52,618 nt of DNA from Verrucomicrobiia bacterium (GTDB lineage Bacteria; Verrucomicrobiota; Verrucomicrobiia; Verrucomicrobiales; DEV007): positions 15,722-68,339 of the forward strand of contig JAGRPC010000267.1 of the NCBI GenBank assembly GCA_020439925.1, in the 5' to 3' direction. Under the pieces are notes generated by a model, which saw only the letters and a program-made list of their open reading frames with translations, ran no database searches and was not told the DNA's origin. Positions 8,101 through 16,530 of the stretch are shown here, in pieces; position 1 is the stretch's first letter, and the number at the start of each line of letters is the position of its first letter. The translations under genes were made by a program, and so were the position numbers.

Positions 8101-9826
8101 CAATGAATTCAACTCGCTTTCCCACGACTCGCACCACCCGGTGGAGATGGCGAGTCTCACGGCGGATCCGGGCAATCCGCTTGCCACCGCGAAAACGAAG
8201 GCGACCCGCCGCTCCGGAACGGGGCGGACAGCCCAGCAGTCGGGCACTCAGGCGAACCGGGGGCGCATGGCTCACGCTGTTGCGCACTGGGACAGTGGCG
8301 CCACTTATATCCGTCCCGGCGATGTCGTCCAGTCGGTGGGAATCGGGCACGGCGACATGCGGATTGCCGCGGCGATGAAGGTGATCACGCCTGCCGATGA
8401 GGTTTTCACCCCCCATCACTATTACGGCAAGAGAATGATGGCCCATTCGCTGACCACGTCGGCCGGCGTGGCGATCCAAGGTTACGATCCCTATGAAGAC
8501 ACGAACTACCTGCTTGTGCCTGACCTTCCCGCGAACAAAAACAACCCACCCTATCGCAATGTGATCCCTCTGGCGATCATGGGTGACAAGGATTCGAAAA
8601 CGGTCCAGCGATACGGCGACTTCGACAACGGCGCCGGCACGATGGTCGACGGTCCCTACATCAACAAGCCCGATGAAGGCAATGTGCACTCCCTGAAAAC
8701 GCGATTCACCCAGGAGGTGGTGGACTACTGGGAAAGCCGTCGCAATTACGGGGAGTTTCCTTACTTCAGCAATCCCGACATCGCTGAAGCCGGCGGTCCT
8801 GCCTACTTTTCCCCAAACCGGATCATTTCGGGCCCCGGTATGCTCGGGTCCCTCCCGTCTTCTCTGAAAACCACCCCGCCGAAGCCCTGGCAGACTCTGC
8901 TTTTTCGGCCGAACGTGGACGGCAACGGATATTCTTTGCACCCGGGTGGCGGGGGGCTAGACGGAAATGGTACCCCGAAAGTCGGAATGCCACCCGATCA
9001 CCTGATCATGGATCTTTTTTGGATGCCTGTGGTTGAACCGTATGCCATCAGCGAACCGCTTTCCACCGGAGGAAAGGTGAACATGAACTACGAGATTGTC
9101 CCTTTCCTTCACGTTCACCGGGACACGGCCCTGCGTGGTGTCTTCCGTTCCGAGTTCATGCTTTGTGTTCCCAATCAGTGGCACCACAGCTACAAGCATG
9201 ATCATGGCCGTGGTCGAGGATATCACTGGAGGGACAACCCTTATGGCGGGGCCTTGCAGGGAGTCCGCCTTCGCACGGCGATTGTCGAAGACGACACGCT
9301 TGTTCAGTTTTCGGCAAAACGTTTCCAGAAGGGACGGGACATCTTCAAATCCGCCACCGAGATCTGCGAAATCCACCTCATTCCTGAGGAGGTAGCAAAG
9401 AGGCTCGGAAATAGCTCAGGCTCGAAGGGAAGCATCGGTACCTACACTCCCAAGGTGGACCCTTCAACCGGCTCGGTTCCGGAAATGGAAAACGGGAAGT
9501 ACTGGCGCGACCATTCGCTCGTGGGTGACAATTCACGTGAGCGGCCCTACACCAACATTCACACCCGCCTCACCACCAAATCGAATACCTATCAGGTTCA
9601 TTACAGGGCCCAGGTCATCAAGCAATCCCGTCGGGACAATGACTCGGATTATGGAGAGTGGCGCCCCTATGTGGATTCCGTCCAGGCCGAATACCGTGGT
9701 TCGTCAATGGTAGAGCGTTACGTCGATCCCAATGATGATCTGCTCGATTTCGCTACGGATTTGACGGAGACCGTCGACAAGTACTATCAATTCCGCGTGA
9801 CGAACCCCCGGCGTTTTGCCCCGTGA
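5153..9826 (+). CDS. Verru_Chthon cassette protein A (very large pilin-like/PilX-type surface protein)
   Basis: A 1557-residue protein. Residues 20-45 (RRGVALVTVLTVMALTTILV) form a type IV pilin-like N-terminal helix of the PilX/GspK kind, followed by a long amphipathic helix (AQQVAEQAVNMVIAQIREA). The rest is a large, mostly beta-looking extracytoplasmic part, rich in Gly, Asn, Tyr and Trp, with no enzyme motif that I recognise. Size, N-terminus and position before three prepilin-like genes match Verru_Chthon cassette protein A, a family of unknown function. The start at 5153 has no Shine-Dalgarno site; an AACC element ends 12 bases upstream. The four genes are closely spaced and co-directional, so A is probably exported and assembled with B, C and D as minor-pilin-like partners. 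Confidence 0.88.
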   Translation: MKLPESLQPKRLFAKPSKDRRGVALVTVLTVMALTTILVLTFFSLATSEHRASSVYSNGLQAQQVAEQAVNMVIAQIREATVVPQGTLPWAWASQPGAIRVWDIAGKEKDAYKLYSDDEMKTAQWQDFEKDFSDAQNWSSRPEHYVDLNEPVIRGQKVYYPIVNPLASTMPKWPKPLGNDDSGVEGFRFNEDGMVLSDEGAIGRKAAQVAKAEGHVAMPVRWIYQLADGTLGVLEDSASGGGATGPGYKFKTISGGGTPSKENPMVARFAFWADDETSKLNMNTHAGGLAWDIPKAGGELDMAMGKYQPAQKEWQRYPGHPATTHLIPALAPGVLDIVNDRDAMEMLYRVVPRVVGGGSESGTRVINTRDPKEQNGLIADTEPLFPSLDDVIMRSDREPHEFPDAKGNPIPADEMSEYLERAKFFVTVNSRASETNLFNKPRIAMWPVYNADYSKPTEYNRYLTPFDQLIHYCASLGKAAGGTSYPRYEYIFRREKADSATFDYDGISRNKQLIAYLNYLMTADVPGYGSSFADKYGEASTRQLVTMIFDYIRSTNLHDDTLFDDFTEAFQKENTTNHVTFTNPRDIDEKGFGHKGHGQVSPILINDGGVETKGMGRFYSISGADIHVSCVGMPEPIENALYPGVTQYNRGIVEAPSGTVYPNLPPLPINVTKDPMTKPAWPQWLKDLEMSNPAEFQAAFEPDQWNWSLAFLDPAYASAVLANPSLAKFNRSLITLAGCERMRLQPDERLMQAAFLFNMFCPSIGWGSINPDMEVHIRREGGSGMTFQGLDGNVGFLGFEGKGALGGDTYIWATNWAKPHRQGGARSWGGLLSFGYMLSARQGLQEGSSQANERNLWFQMGKGNNPMTLNTGIRCRLTPIDKGYNQIETGLGMIKNRKVSGNNVNDIAQAYRYDLVTIPFKIRTTEGVKFDRGTVNFKVFNGGKHTENSAREGDAELVQDATIDFPDFSVAAPVMTAGWMGYINEFNSLSHDSHHPVEMASLTADPGNPLATAKTKATRRSGTGRTAQQSGTQANRGRMAHAVAHWDSGATYIRPGDVVQSVGIGHGDMRIAAAMKVITPADEVFTPHHYYGKRMMAHSLTTSAGVAIQGYDPYEDTNYLLVPDLPANKNNPPYRNVIPLAIMGDKDSKTVQRYGDFDNGAGTMVDGPYINKPDEGNVHSLKTRFTQEVVDYWESRRNYGEFPYFSNPDIAEAGGPAYFSPNRIISGPGMLGSLPSSLKTTPPKPWQTLLFRPNVDGNGYSLHPGGGGLDGNGTPKVGMPPDHLIMDLFWMPVVEPYAISEPLSTGGKVNMNYEIVPFLHVHRDTALRGVFRSEFMLCVPNQWHHSYKHDHGRGRGYHWRDNPYGGALQGVRLRTAIVEDDTLVQFSAKRFQKGRDIFKSATEICEIHLIPEEVAKRLGNSSGSKGSIGTYTPKVDPSTGSVPEMENGKYWRDHSLVGDNSRERPYTNIHTRLTTKSNTYQVHYRAQVIKQSRRDNDSDYGEWRPYVDSVQAEYRGSSMVERYVDPNDDLLDFATDLTETVDKYYQFRVTNPRRFAP

Positions 9827-9862
9827 AGACGTTCCCATATTTGAATTCGTGAATTGATACCG

Positions 9863-10426
9863 ATGCAAATCATTCCTGCCAACTCAAGACAAAGAGGATT
9901 CAGCCTAGTGGAGGTGACCATCGCCATGGCCATTGCGGCCGTGGCTTTGGTGACCCTCATGGGATTGCTGCCACAAGGACTCAATACGATGAGGGAGGCG
10001 GGTGACGAGGCCATCATGGGCCGGATTCATCAGCAGATACTCAATGAATTGCAGGTGGCGGATTTCGACACTCTCGGCGTTTCCTATGAGGGTATGGAAA
10101 TCTACTTCGACTCACAAGGTGAGGAGATCGGAAACTCCAAGGAGAATGCCTCGGTAAAAGGCACCTTTGCGCATATCTATTCGGCAAGGATTTCGATCGC
10201 CGGGCCCGGTGGTGGAAAAGTGCCCGACAGCCTGGGAGGAGGCTCCTTCAAGTCCTTCAGTTTTGACGGGGGCAAGTCGACCACGGATCTGATTGTCCCG
10301 GTTGTGATCGAGGTGGCCGCGGTTGCTGGTCTGGGCGGCAATTTCGATTGGGGGAACGAAGAAGTCCGTCACCTGATTCACACCTATCAGACGAGTGTCG
10401 TGAAGATGGGGCAGAATTTCCGTTGA
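9863..10426 (+). CDS. Verru_Chthon cassette protein B (prepilin-like)
   Basis: A 187-residue type IV prepilin-like protein. The leader ends RQRGFSLVEVTIAMAIAAVA, with the peptidase site after Gly, Phe at +1 and Glu at +5 of the mature protein, followed by the usual hydrophobic helix. The globular part is short. It corresponds to Verru_Chthon cassette protein B, second in the fixed A-B-C-D order. ATG 9863 is chosen over an in-frame TTG nine bases earlier. The gap to the A gene is 36 bases and to C is 22 bases. Processing needs a PilD-type prepilin peptidase, which is not in this window. Confidence 0.88.
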   Translation: MQIIPANSRQRGFSLVEVTIAMAIAAVALVTLMGLLPQGLNTMREAGDEAIMGRIHQQILNELQVADFDTLGVSYEGMEIYFDSQGEEIGNSKENASVKGTFAHIYSARISIAGPGGGKVPDSLGGGSFKSFSFDGGKSTTDLIVPVVIEVAAVAGLGGNFDWGNEEVRHLIHTYQTSVVKMGQNFR

Positions 10427-10448
10427 GAGGAGTAACGAATCTTAGGCA

Positions 10449-11489
10449 ATGAAAGTAGTTTCGAAAAAGAAGCCGGTTGCGGCATTTTCCCTTATCGAGT
10501 TGATGGTCGCCATGGGGATCTTGTCCGTCCTCATGCTGATGCTTACCATTCTTCTGGACCAGGTGCAGAAGAGCTGGCGCTTCTCTGAAAGCCGCCTCAG
10601 CCAGTTCCGCGAGGCGCGCGTCGCCTTTGACGTGATGACGAAGAACATCGGACAGGCATCCCTGAACACCTACTGGGACCTCAAGGACGACGACAAGGAC
10701 GGAATTCCGGACGGTTATTTCCGGACGTCGGAACTGCACTTTGAAGTCTTGAGGGCGGAGAAACTCGGAGCAAGTCCCACCCAGACCCCGGTTGGGCACG
10801 GTATCTTTTTTCAGGCGCCTCTCGGGTTTTCCACCGATTACCGCAACCTCAACAATCTCTTCAATGGCCGCGGTTATTTTGTTGCTTTCGGAAGCGACCG
10901 TCGTTTCAAACCCAGCTTTGTGAAGTCGGATGATCGGTTCCGATTCCGGTTGATGGAGTTTCGTCCGCCGGCTGAATCCAACCAGGTATTTGCCGATGGT
11001 GACGAGGAGCGGGCCAAGGGAGAGCCTCAGGAGTTCACGCAGTGGTTCAAGCAGGCGATGTCTGTGGGCAAGGGCAATTTTGAATCGCATCTCAATCCTC
11101 TCGCGGAGAATATCCTGACCCTTGCCGTGGCTCCCAGGGATTCCCTCGAGGTCGGAGCGAGTTCCCGCAAAGACACTTTCAGCCGGATCGCGCCGGGTTA
11201 TACCTACGATTCCAACGATTCTTCAGGGGGGCGCGAGGAATTCGTCCAGCAGGTTCCTCCTCTGGTTCGTGTGACGATGGTTGCGATTGACGAGGCGGCG
11301 GCCACCAGATTTGCCAACGGTTCCTCGATGCCTCCGGAACTCGCGCGGGTGACCGACGGACTTTTCATGAACACGGGGAAGTACGAGGAAGACGTGAGGG
11401 AAGTCTCGAATCGCCTGAATGAAATCAAGGTCAGCCACAAGGTGTTCAGTTCGCTCGTGCTCTTGAGAAGCTCAAAGTGGAGCACCTGA
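10449..11489 (+). CDS. Verru_Chthon cassette protein C (prepilin-like)
   Basis: A 346-residue prepilin-like protein. The N-terminus has a basic leader (KVVSKKKPVA) and the cleavage/helix region AAFSLIELMVAMGILSVLML; the residue before Phe is Ala rather than Gly, a tolerated variant in pseudopilins, and Glu +5 is kept. A long helix (QKSWRFSESRLSQFREARVA) resembles GspJ/PulJ-like minor pseudopilins, then a larger periplasmic domain follows. Third member of the cassette. GAGAGGAG about 17 bases upstream of the ATG is a possible but distant ribosome site. Function of the family is not known; a tip or minor subunit is the reasonable guess. Confidence 0.88.
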   Translation: MKVVSKKKPVAAFSLIELMVAMGILSVLMLMLTILLDQVQKSWRFSESRLSQFREARVAFDVMTKNIGQASLNTYWDLKDDDKDGIPDGYFRTSELHFEVLRAEKLGASPTQTPVGHGIFFQAPLGFSTDYRNLNNLFNGRGYFVAFGSDRRFKPSFVKSDDRFRFRLMEFRPPAESNQVFADGDEERAKGEPQEFTQWFKQAMSVGKGNFESHLNPLAENILTLAVAPRDSLEVGASSRKDTFSRIAPGYTYDSNDSSGGREEFVQQVPPLVRVTMVAIDEAAATRFANGSSMPPELARVTDGLFMNTGKYEEDVREVSNRLNEIKVSHKVFSSLVLLRSSKWST

Positions 11490-11508
11490 AGCAAATGCAG
11501 AGATCCAG

Positions 11509-12189
11509 ATGAATTCCATGACAAACAAGCACTCCAATTCTGCAAAGGGCTTTTCTCTCATCGAACTGATGGTTGTTCTTGGGGTAGTCGGCCTGTTGTT
11601 GGCCATCGCTGCGCCCAATCTCTTCAGCCTCATTTCGTCCAACACCCTTACCGGGGAAGGGCAGGTGTTGCGAAATCAACTGACCTACGCCCAGCAGATT
11701 GCAATTTCGAAGAATGCCGATGTTGAGGTTCGGTTCTTTCGTATGCCCGACCTCGACGCGGCCCAGACCGAGGAGGCCTTCAGGGCTTTTCAGCTCTTTC
11801 AATACAACTCGGACGGTGATCTTGCTCCGATCAGCACCTTCTTCAGAATTCGGAACCCGGTTGCGGTGCATGACAGGCTGAGCACGCTTCTGGATCCCCG
11901 ATCCAGCTCGGGGAATTCATCCGACAAGAAATTTGGATTTTCTGCCCCGACGCAGGGTTCGTATGAAGCCCCGGCCGGTGAAGGTGGAAGGATGAGAATG
12001 ACGGATTATGTGGCGTTTCGGTTCCGTCCGGATGGATCGACGGATCTGCCATTTCGAACAGGCAGCGACGACACTTGGTACATCACTCTTGTGCAGGGAG
12101 AGGGAGCCCTTCAATCAAGTAGCCCGGACAATTATCTGTGCCTCCAGGTCAATCCCTATAACGGACAGGTCAGCGAGTTCCGGCCCTGA
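11509..12189 (+). CDS. Verru_Chthon cassette protein D (prepilin-like)
   Basis: A 226-residue prepilin-like protein with the canonical signature KGFSLIELMVVLGVVGLLLA (Gly before Phe, Glu at +5), followed by a helix and a GspH-like globular domain that ends NPYNGQVSEFRP. It is the last gene of the A-D cassette, 19 bases after C. ATG 11509 and ATG 11518 are both possible; either leaves a short leader before the cleavage site. Of the four products this one looks most like an ordinary pseudopilin. Confidence 0.88.
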   Translation: MNSMTNKHSNSAKGFSLIELMVVLGVVGLLLAIAAPNLFSLISSNTLTGEGQVLRNQLTYAQQIAISKNADVEVRFFRMPDLDAAQTEEAFRAFQLFQYNSDGDLAPISTFFRIRNPVAVHDRLSTLLDPRSSSGNSSDKKFGFSAPTQGSYEAPAGEGGRMRMTDYVAFRFRPDGSTDLPFRTGSDDTWYITLVQGEGALQSSSPDNYLCLQVNPYNGQVSEFRP

Positions 12190-12375
12190 GTTGGGTCTGC
12201 CTCGATTTTCGAGATTCGCAAGAGATAACCAGGCTTCCGCCGATGCATCGCGTTTGTGGATGAGGAGCGAGGCGAGTGGAGACGTTCCCGGGGAGTGAGT
12301 GATCCCGGAGGTGGGTGCGAGGGGAAAATCGCTCCAATTTCCGGTCTCTCGGCGAACGTTCAAAATTCGGTCGAA

Positions 12376-12407
12376 AAATCGCTTGTGAAAATTTTCACAA
12401 GCGATTT
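12376..12407 (+). repeat. Perfect 32-base palindrome before actA
   Basis: The left arm AAATCGCTTGTGAAAA (12376-12391) is the exact reverse complement of 12392-12407, with no spacer and no mismatch. It lies 22 bases before the actA start codon and 187 bases after the end of the pilin-like cassette. The flank is TTTAGTGCTCC rather than a T-run, so a terminator is less likely than a binding site for a dimeric regulator. It could also be a structured leader of the respiratory operon mRNA. Confidence 0.6.
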
Positions 12408-12428
12408 AGTGCTCCTCCTTCACACGAC

Positions 12429-13190
12429 ATGGGCAACATTTTCCCCCGTTGGACGAACCTTTTGGCGATCAAGGTATTGGTGTGTCTCGGCGCACTCGGC
12501 ACCTGCGCCATCGCCGTCGCTTGGTATTCCTGGACCCCGAAGTACACGCGGGTGGGTTACATGCCTCAGCAGCCTATTCCCTTTGACCACAGCCTCCATG
12601 CGGGCCAGTTGGGAATGGACTGCCGCTATTGCCACAGCCAAGTGGAGAACTCGCCTCACTCGAACATTCCGGCGGCTCAGGTTTGCTGGAATTGCCATGG
12701 GCCAGGCAAGGTGAAATCGGATTCTCCGAAGCTGGAGCCCTTGCGGCAGGCGATGGATACGAACTACGAGAAATACACGGGGCAGCCCATCGAGTGGGTC
12801 CAGTTGCACAAGGTTCCTGACTACGCGCACTTCAGCCACCAGGCTCACGTCAATCGTGGGGTGAGCTGCGTGGAATGTCACGGGCGCATCGATGAAATGC
12901 CGGTCGTTTACCATGCCAAGCCCTTGAGCATGAGCTGGTGCCTCGATTGTCACCGCGATCCGGGCAAGGTGCTGCGTCCGCTTGACCAGATCACCAACCT
13001 CAAGTGGGGGGCTGATGATCTCGATCCGGAAAGTTTCTACGCTTACGTGGCCGGGAAGACCAAGGTTTCCGTTGAGGATCTCAAGAAGTCGGACCAAGGA
13101 AAGGCTTGGGATCGCGAGCTCATCGGTGCCCATTTGCAGAAGGCTTGGAGCGTTCATCCTCCGCAGGATTGCGCGGCCTGTCACTATTGA
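12429..13190 (+). CDS. actA: Alternative complex III subunit A, pentahaem cytochrome c
   Basis: A 253-residue membrane-anchored multihaem cytochrome of quinol:electron acceptor oxidoreductase (ACIII). One N-terminal membrane helix (about 12-32) is followed by five CxxCH sites: CRYCH (65-69), CWNCH (86-90), CVECH (147-151), CLDCH (171-175) and CAACH (248-252). Extra His residues, for example FDHSLHAGQ and HFSHQAH, can serve as distal ligands. This is the pattern of ActA and related cytochrome c7/NrfH-like proteins. ATG 12429 places the membrane helix at the N-terminus; the upstream bases are pyrimidine-rich without a Shine-Dalgarno site. First gene of the ACIII operon actABCDEF. Confidence 0.95.
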   Translation: MGNIFPRWTNLLAIKVLVCLGALGTCAIAVAWYSWTPKYTRVGYMPQQPIPFDHSLHAGQLGMDCRYCHSQVENSPHSNIPAAQVCWNCHGPGKVKSDSPKLEPLRQAMDTNYEKYTGQPIEWVQLHKVPDYAHFSHQAHVNRGVSCVECHGRIDEMPVVYHAKPLSMSWCLDCHRDPGKVLRPLDQITNLKWGADDLDPESFYAYVAGKTKVSVEDLKKSDQGKAWDRELIGAHLQKAWSVHPPQDCAACHY

Positions 13191-13227
13191 TTTTACGAGT
13201 CGGAACGACGACCAGCACCCATTTCGA

Positions 13228-16200
13228 ATGAAGCGTAAGTGGCATCATCCTTCCGAACAGGAGGCATCCCGGATCCAGTGGCGGAGTCTCGGTGAACTCG
13301 AGAATACCACCGAATTCCAGGGGTGGCTCGAGCGCGAGTTTCCCCAGGGGGCTCAGGAGCTTGAGCTGGACGAGAATTCCCGTCGCGGTTTCCTCAAGCT
13401 GATGGGGGCTTCGACTGCGCTGGCGGGATTCGGGGTGTCGTGCAGTCGGCCGCTCGAGCGTCTCGTTCCCTATAATGACCACGTCGAGTGGGTGATTCCT
13501 GGGAAGGCTCTGTATTATTCCACCGCCAAGCCTCGTCTTGGTGGATTGGGTTGCGATCCTCTGGTTGTCACCACCCATGAAGGGCGTCCGACCAAGGTGG
13601 ATGGAAACCGGCTTCACCCGGCGGTAGGCGGGGGGTCTTCGGCCTTCACGCAGGCTTCCGTGCTCGACCTTTACGATCAGGATCGTTCACGCGGTTTCCG
13701 TAAGGAAGGCAAGCCGGTTGCTCGCCAGGAATTTGAGGAATCCTTTTTGAAGCCGTTCCGGGAATCCAAGTCTGGAGCGAAACTTGGGGTCCTTCTCTCG
13801 GAGTCGACCTCTCCCACCCGCAAATCCCTGCTTGAGGGGCTTGCCAAGTCGGCTCCAGGTGTCCGGTTTTTCACATACGAGGCGCTCGCCTCCGGGGGTG
13901 CCCGCGAGGTGGCGTCCGCCCTCTACGGGCCGGGTGTGCTTCCGGTTGTGAGCCTCTCCGGCGCTCGGCGTCTTCTTTCGCTGGATTGTGATTTTCTTGG
14001 TCACGATACCGTTGGCGAGGACTCCGGTGCCGAATTTGCCGCCACTCGCAATCCGGAGCTCAAGGATGACATGGGTCGGCTTTATGCGGTCGAATCGGCC
14101 TTCACCTTGACCGGTGGGCAGGCCGACCATCGCTATCGTCTTGCTGCTTCGCAGGTCCTTCCGGTGGCGGCGCTCGTCGCGAAGGAGATTGGTGCGGCGC
14201 TTGGGGATGCGGCTCTGGTTTCCCTTGCCGATGCGGTGGTTTCGCGCCTCGTGCCCCAGGTCTACAATCAGCCCTGGATCAAGGAGTGTGCCGCCGACCT
14301 TGCTGCCTCCAAGGGGAAATCGCTCGTGCTGGCAGGTTCGCGTCAGTCGGAGGAGGTTCACACGCTGGTGGCGGCGGTTAACCGGGCGCTTGGTGCCTAC
14401 GGTCCGCATATTTCGCTCGTCAACCACGCGCTCCCCAAGTTCGAGTCAGTGAGCGCGCTTTCCGAGGCCATCGACAAGGGTGAGGTGGAAACGCTGGTGG
14501 TATTGAACGAGGGTGATATTGCCTTCGATGCTCCTTCGGATCTCAATCTTGCCGACAAGCTCAGCCCGAAAGCAGCGGGCGCGAAGTTGAAAGCGCTTGT
14601 TCACGTCGGGAATCGCATCAACGAGACTGCGAGGCGCGCCACCTGGCATGTGCCTGGTGGGCACTACCTGGAAGCCTGGGGGGATCATTTCAGCCTCTCC
14701 GGCGTCTATTCGGTGCAGCAGCCGATGATCAATCCGCTCTGGGGCGGTTATTCCGTCGATCGTTTCCTCCTTGCCTTGCAACAGGAGGATGATTCCTCGG
14801 GTGCCCTCCTTGGGAAGGTAAAAGCCACCTACGCCGCTCTTGGTGGCAAGGACTGGACTGCCACCTTGCGTGATGGCTTCTCCAAGGAAATCAAGCTTCC
14901 TGCCGGAAATTTCACCGGCGATCCGGCTGCCGGTACATCCCGGCTTGCCAAGGCTCCGATTGACGACTTTCCGCATGCCGAAGGTCTCGAGGTGGTGCTC
15001 ACCGTCAGCAGTTCCGTCTATGATGGTCGCTTCGCCAACAACGGTTGGCTTCAGGAGTCTCCGGATCCGATCACCAAGTTGACCTGGGACAACGCCGCTC
15101 TCATTAGCTTCTCGACCGCCGCGGAACTGGGTCTTGAGGATGGCGATCTCGTCGAGTTTGAGGTTCCGAATACTGAACCTGAACTCAAGATGCAGGCGCC
15201 TGTGCTGAGGTCTCCGGGGCATGCGGACTACGCCGTCAGCCTTGCGCTTGGCTACTACGGTGACCTCGCGCAGGACACTGCGAGCCGAGGGGTGGGTTTC
15301 AATGCCTATCCCTTCATGACCAGTGCCCGGCCCTATGTGGTCACCAAGGTTCTTGCCACCAAGCTCGGTCGCAAGCATGAACTCGCTCTCACTGCCGAGC
15401 ACTACAGCATGGAGGGCCGTGCCATCGCCCGAGAGGGAACGGTGGAGATGCTGAAGGAAAACGCCTCATTCGCCCAGACGCAGGGAATGGATCACCACAT
15501 TCCGGAGAACGTGTCGCTCTACAAGGGAGTGAATTACCTCGAGGGCGAGGTGCCGGGAGGCCCTGTCGTGGGGGTAATGTCAGGCCACGAATTCCGGGTG
15601 GACCCGCACCACCAGTGGGCCATGACCGTGGATCTCAACACCTGCACGGGTTGCAACGCCTGTGTCATTGCCTGTCAGGCCGAGAATAACATTCCCATCG
15701 TCGGCAAGAAGCAGGTGCTGGCCGGTCGTGAAATGCACTGGATCCGCATGGATCGCTATTTCACGAGCCCGAAGGATAAGGAGACTGTTTCGCAGCGCGG
15801 CACCGTCTTCGATTACATCTCCGGTGCGGAATCCATCAAGGACGAACCCGGTCGTCGCAAGATCGACGACGACCAGGTTGAGATGATTCCGCAGCCGGTC
15901 GCATGCCAGCAGTGCGAGAGTGCTCCCTGCGAGACGGTTTGTCCGGTCAACGCCACGGTGCATACCAGTGATGGTCTCAATGCGATGACCTACAACCGTT
16001 GCATCGGAACGCGCTACTGCGCGAACAACTGCCCTTACAAGGCTCGTCGTTTCAACTATTACGACTACAACAAGCGGCCGCTCGCGCAGATCGAGCTTGG
16101 TCCCCTTGCTCCGGCGGCGGGCAACGCCACGACGTCGCAGAAGCTCCAGAAAAACCCGAACGTCACCGTGCGGATGCGCGGGGTGATCGAGAAGTGCACC

Positions 16201-16515
16201 TACTGCGTGCAGCGCCTCAATGTCGCGAAGATTGCGGCGAAAGCGGTGGCCCGCGATTCGGCCGATGTCCAGGTGAAGGCGAACTCCGTGACGGTAGCCT
16301 GTCAGGATGCCTGTTCCGCAAACGCCATCACCTTCGGCAACCTCAAGGCTGAGGGCGACAAAATCCATGCGGCGAAGAATAATCCTCGCAACTACGACCT
16401 TTTGAAGTATATCGGCACGCGCCCGCGGACGAGCTATCTCGCCCGCATCAAGAATCCGAATCCCAAGATGCCGGGGGCGGAGTTTGTGGGAACCGTGACC
16501 TCCCAGATGCATTAA
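13228..16515 (+). CDS. actB: Alternative complex III subunit B, molybdopterin-like plus iron-sulfur protein
   Basis: A 1095-residue fusion typical of ActB. A Tat-type motif (SRRGFLKLMG, residues 51-60) sits after a roughly 50-residue N-terminal extension. Residues about 75-740 form a domain related to the molybdopterin oxidoreductase fold, which in ACIII carries no molybdenum cofactor. Residues about 790-1060 form a ferredoxin-like domain with four Cys clusters: CTGCNACVIAC (from Cys 806), CQQCESAPCETVCP, CIGTRYCANNCP and CTYC with a later ACQDACSANA. These can bind up to four iron-sulfur clusters that wire quinol oxidation to the ActA/ActE haems. ATG 13228 follows actA by 37 bases. Confidence 0.95.
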   Translation: MKRKWHHPSEQEASRIQWRSLGELENTTEFQGWLEREFPQGAQELELDENSRRGFLKLMGASTALAGFGVSCSRPLERLVPYNDHVEWVIPGKALYYSTAKPRLGGLGCDPLVVTTHEGRPTKVDGNRLHPAVGGGSSAFTQASVLDLYDQDRSRGFRKEGKPVARQEFEESFLKPFRESKSGAKLGVLLSESTSPTRKSLLEGLAKSAPGVRFFTYEALASGGAREVASALYGPGVLPVVSLSGARRLLSLDCDFLGHDTVGEDSGAEFAATRNPELKDDMGRLYAVESAFTLTGGQADHRYRLAASQVLPVAALVAKEIGAALGDAALVSLADAVVSRLVPQVYNQPWIKECAADLAASKGKSLVLAGSRQSEEVHTLVAAVNRALGAYGPHISLVNHALPKFESVSALSEAIDKGEVETLVVLNEGDIAFDAPSDLNLADKLSPKAAGAKLKALVHVGNRINETARRATWHVPGGHYLEAWGDHFSLSGVYSVQQPMINPLWGGYSVDRFLLALQQEDDSSGALLGKVKATYAALGGKDWTATLRDGFSKEIKLPAGNFTGDPAAGTSRLAKAPIDDFPHAEGLEVVLTVSSSVYDGRFANNGWLQESPDPITKLTWDNAALISFSTAAELGLEDGDLVEFEVPNTEPELKMQAPVLRSPGHADYAVSLALGYYGDLAQDTASRGVGFNAYPFMTSARPYVVTKVLATKLGRKHELALTAEHYSMEGRAIAREGTVEMLKENASFAQTQGMDHHIPENVSLYKGVNYLEGEVPGGPVVGVMSGHEFRVDPHHQWAMTVDLNTCTGCNACVIACQAENNIPIVGKKQVLAGREMHWIRMDRYFTSPKDKETVSQRGTVFDYISGAESIKDEPGRRKIDDDQVEMIPQPVACQQCESAPCETVCPVNATVHTSDGLNAMTYNRCIGTRYCANNCPYKARRFNYYDYNKRPLAQIELGPLAPAAGNATTSQKLQKNPNVTVRMRGVIEKCTYCVQRLNVAKIAAKAVARDSADVQVKANSVTVACQDACSANAITFGNLKAEGDKIHAAKNNPRNYDLLKYIGTRPRTSYLARIKNPNPKMPGAEFVGTVTSQMH

Positions 16516-16530
16516 TCTTTCCCCTCGACC

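Noticed and set aside
12376..12407. Reading the palindrome before actA as the terminator of the pilin-like cassette
   Set aside because: The stem lacks a loop and a following T-run and is far closer to actA than to the cassette end.
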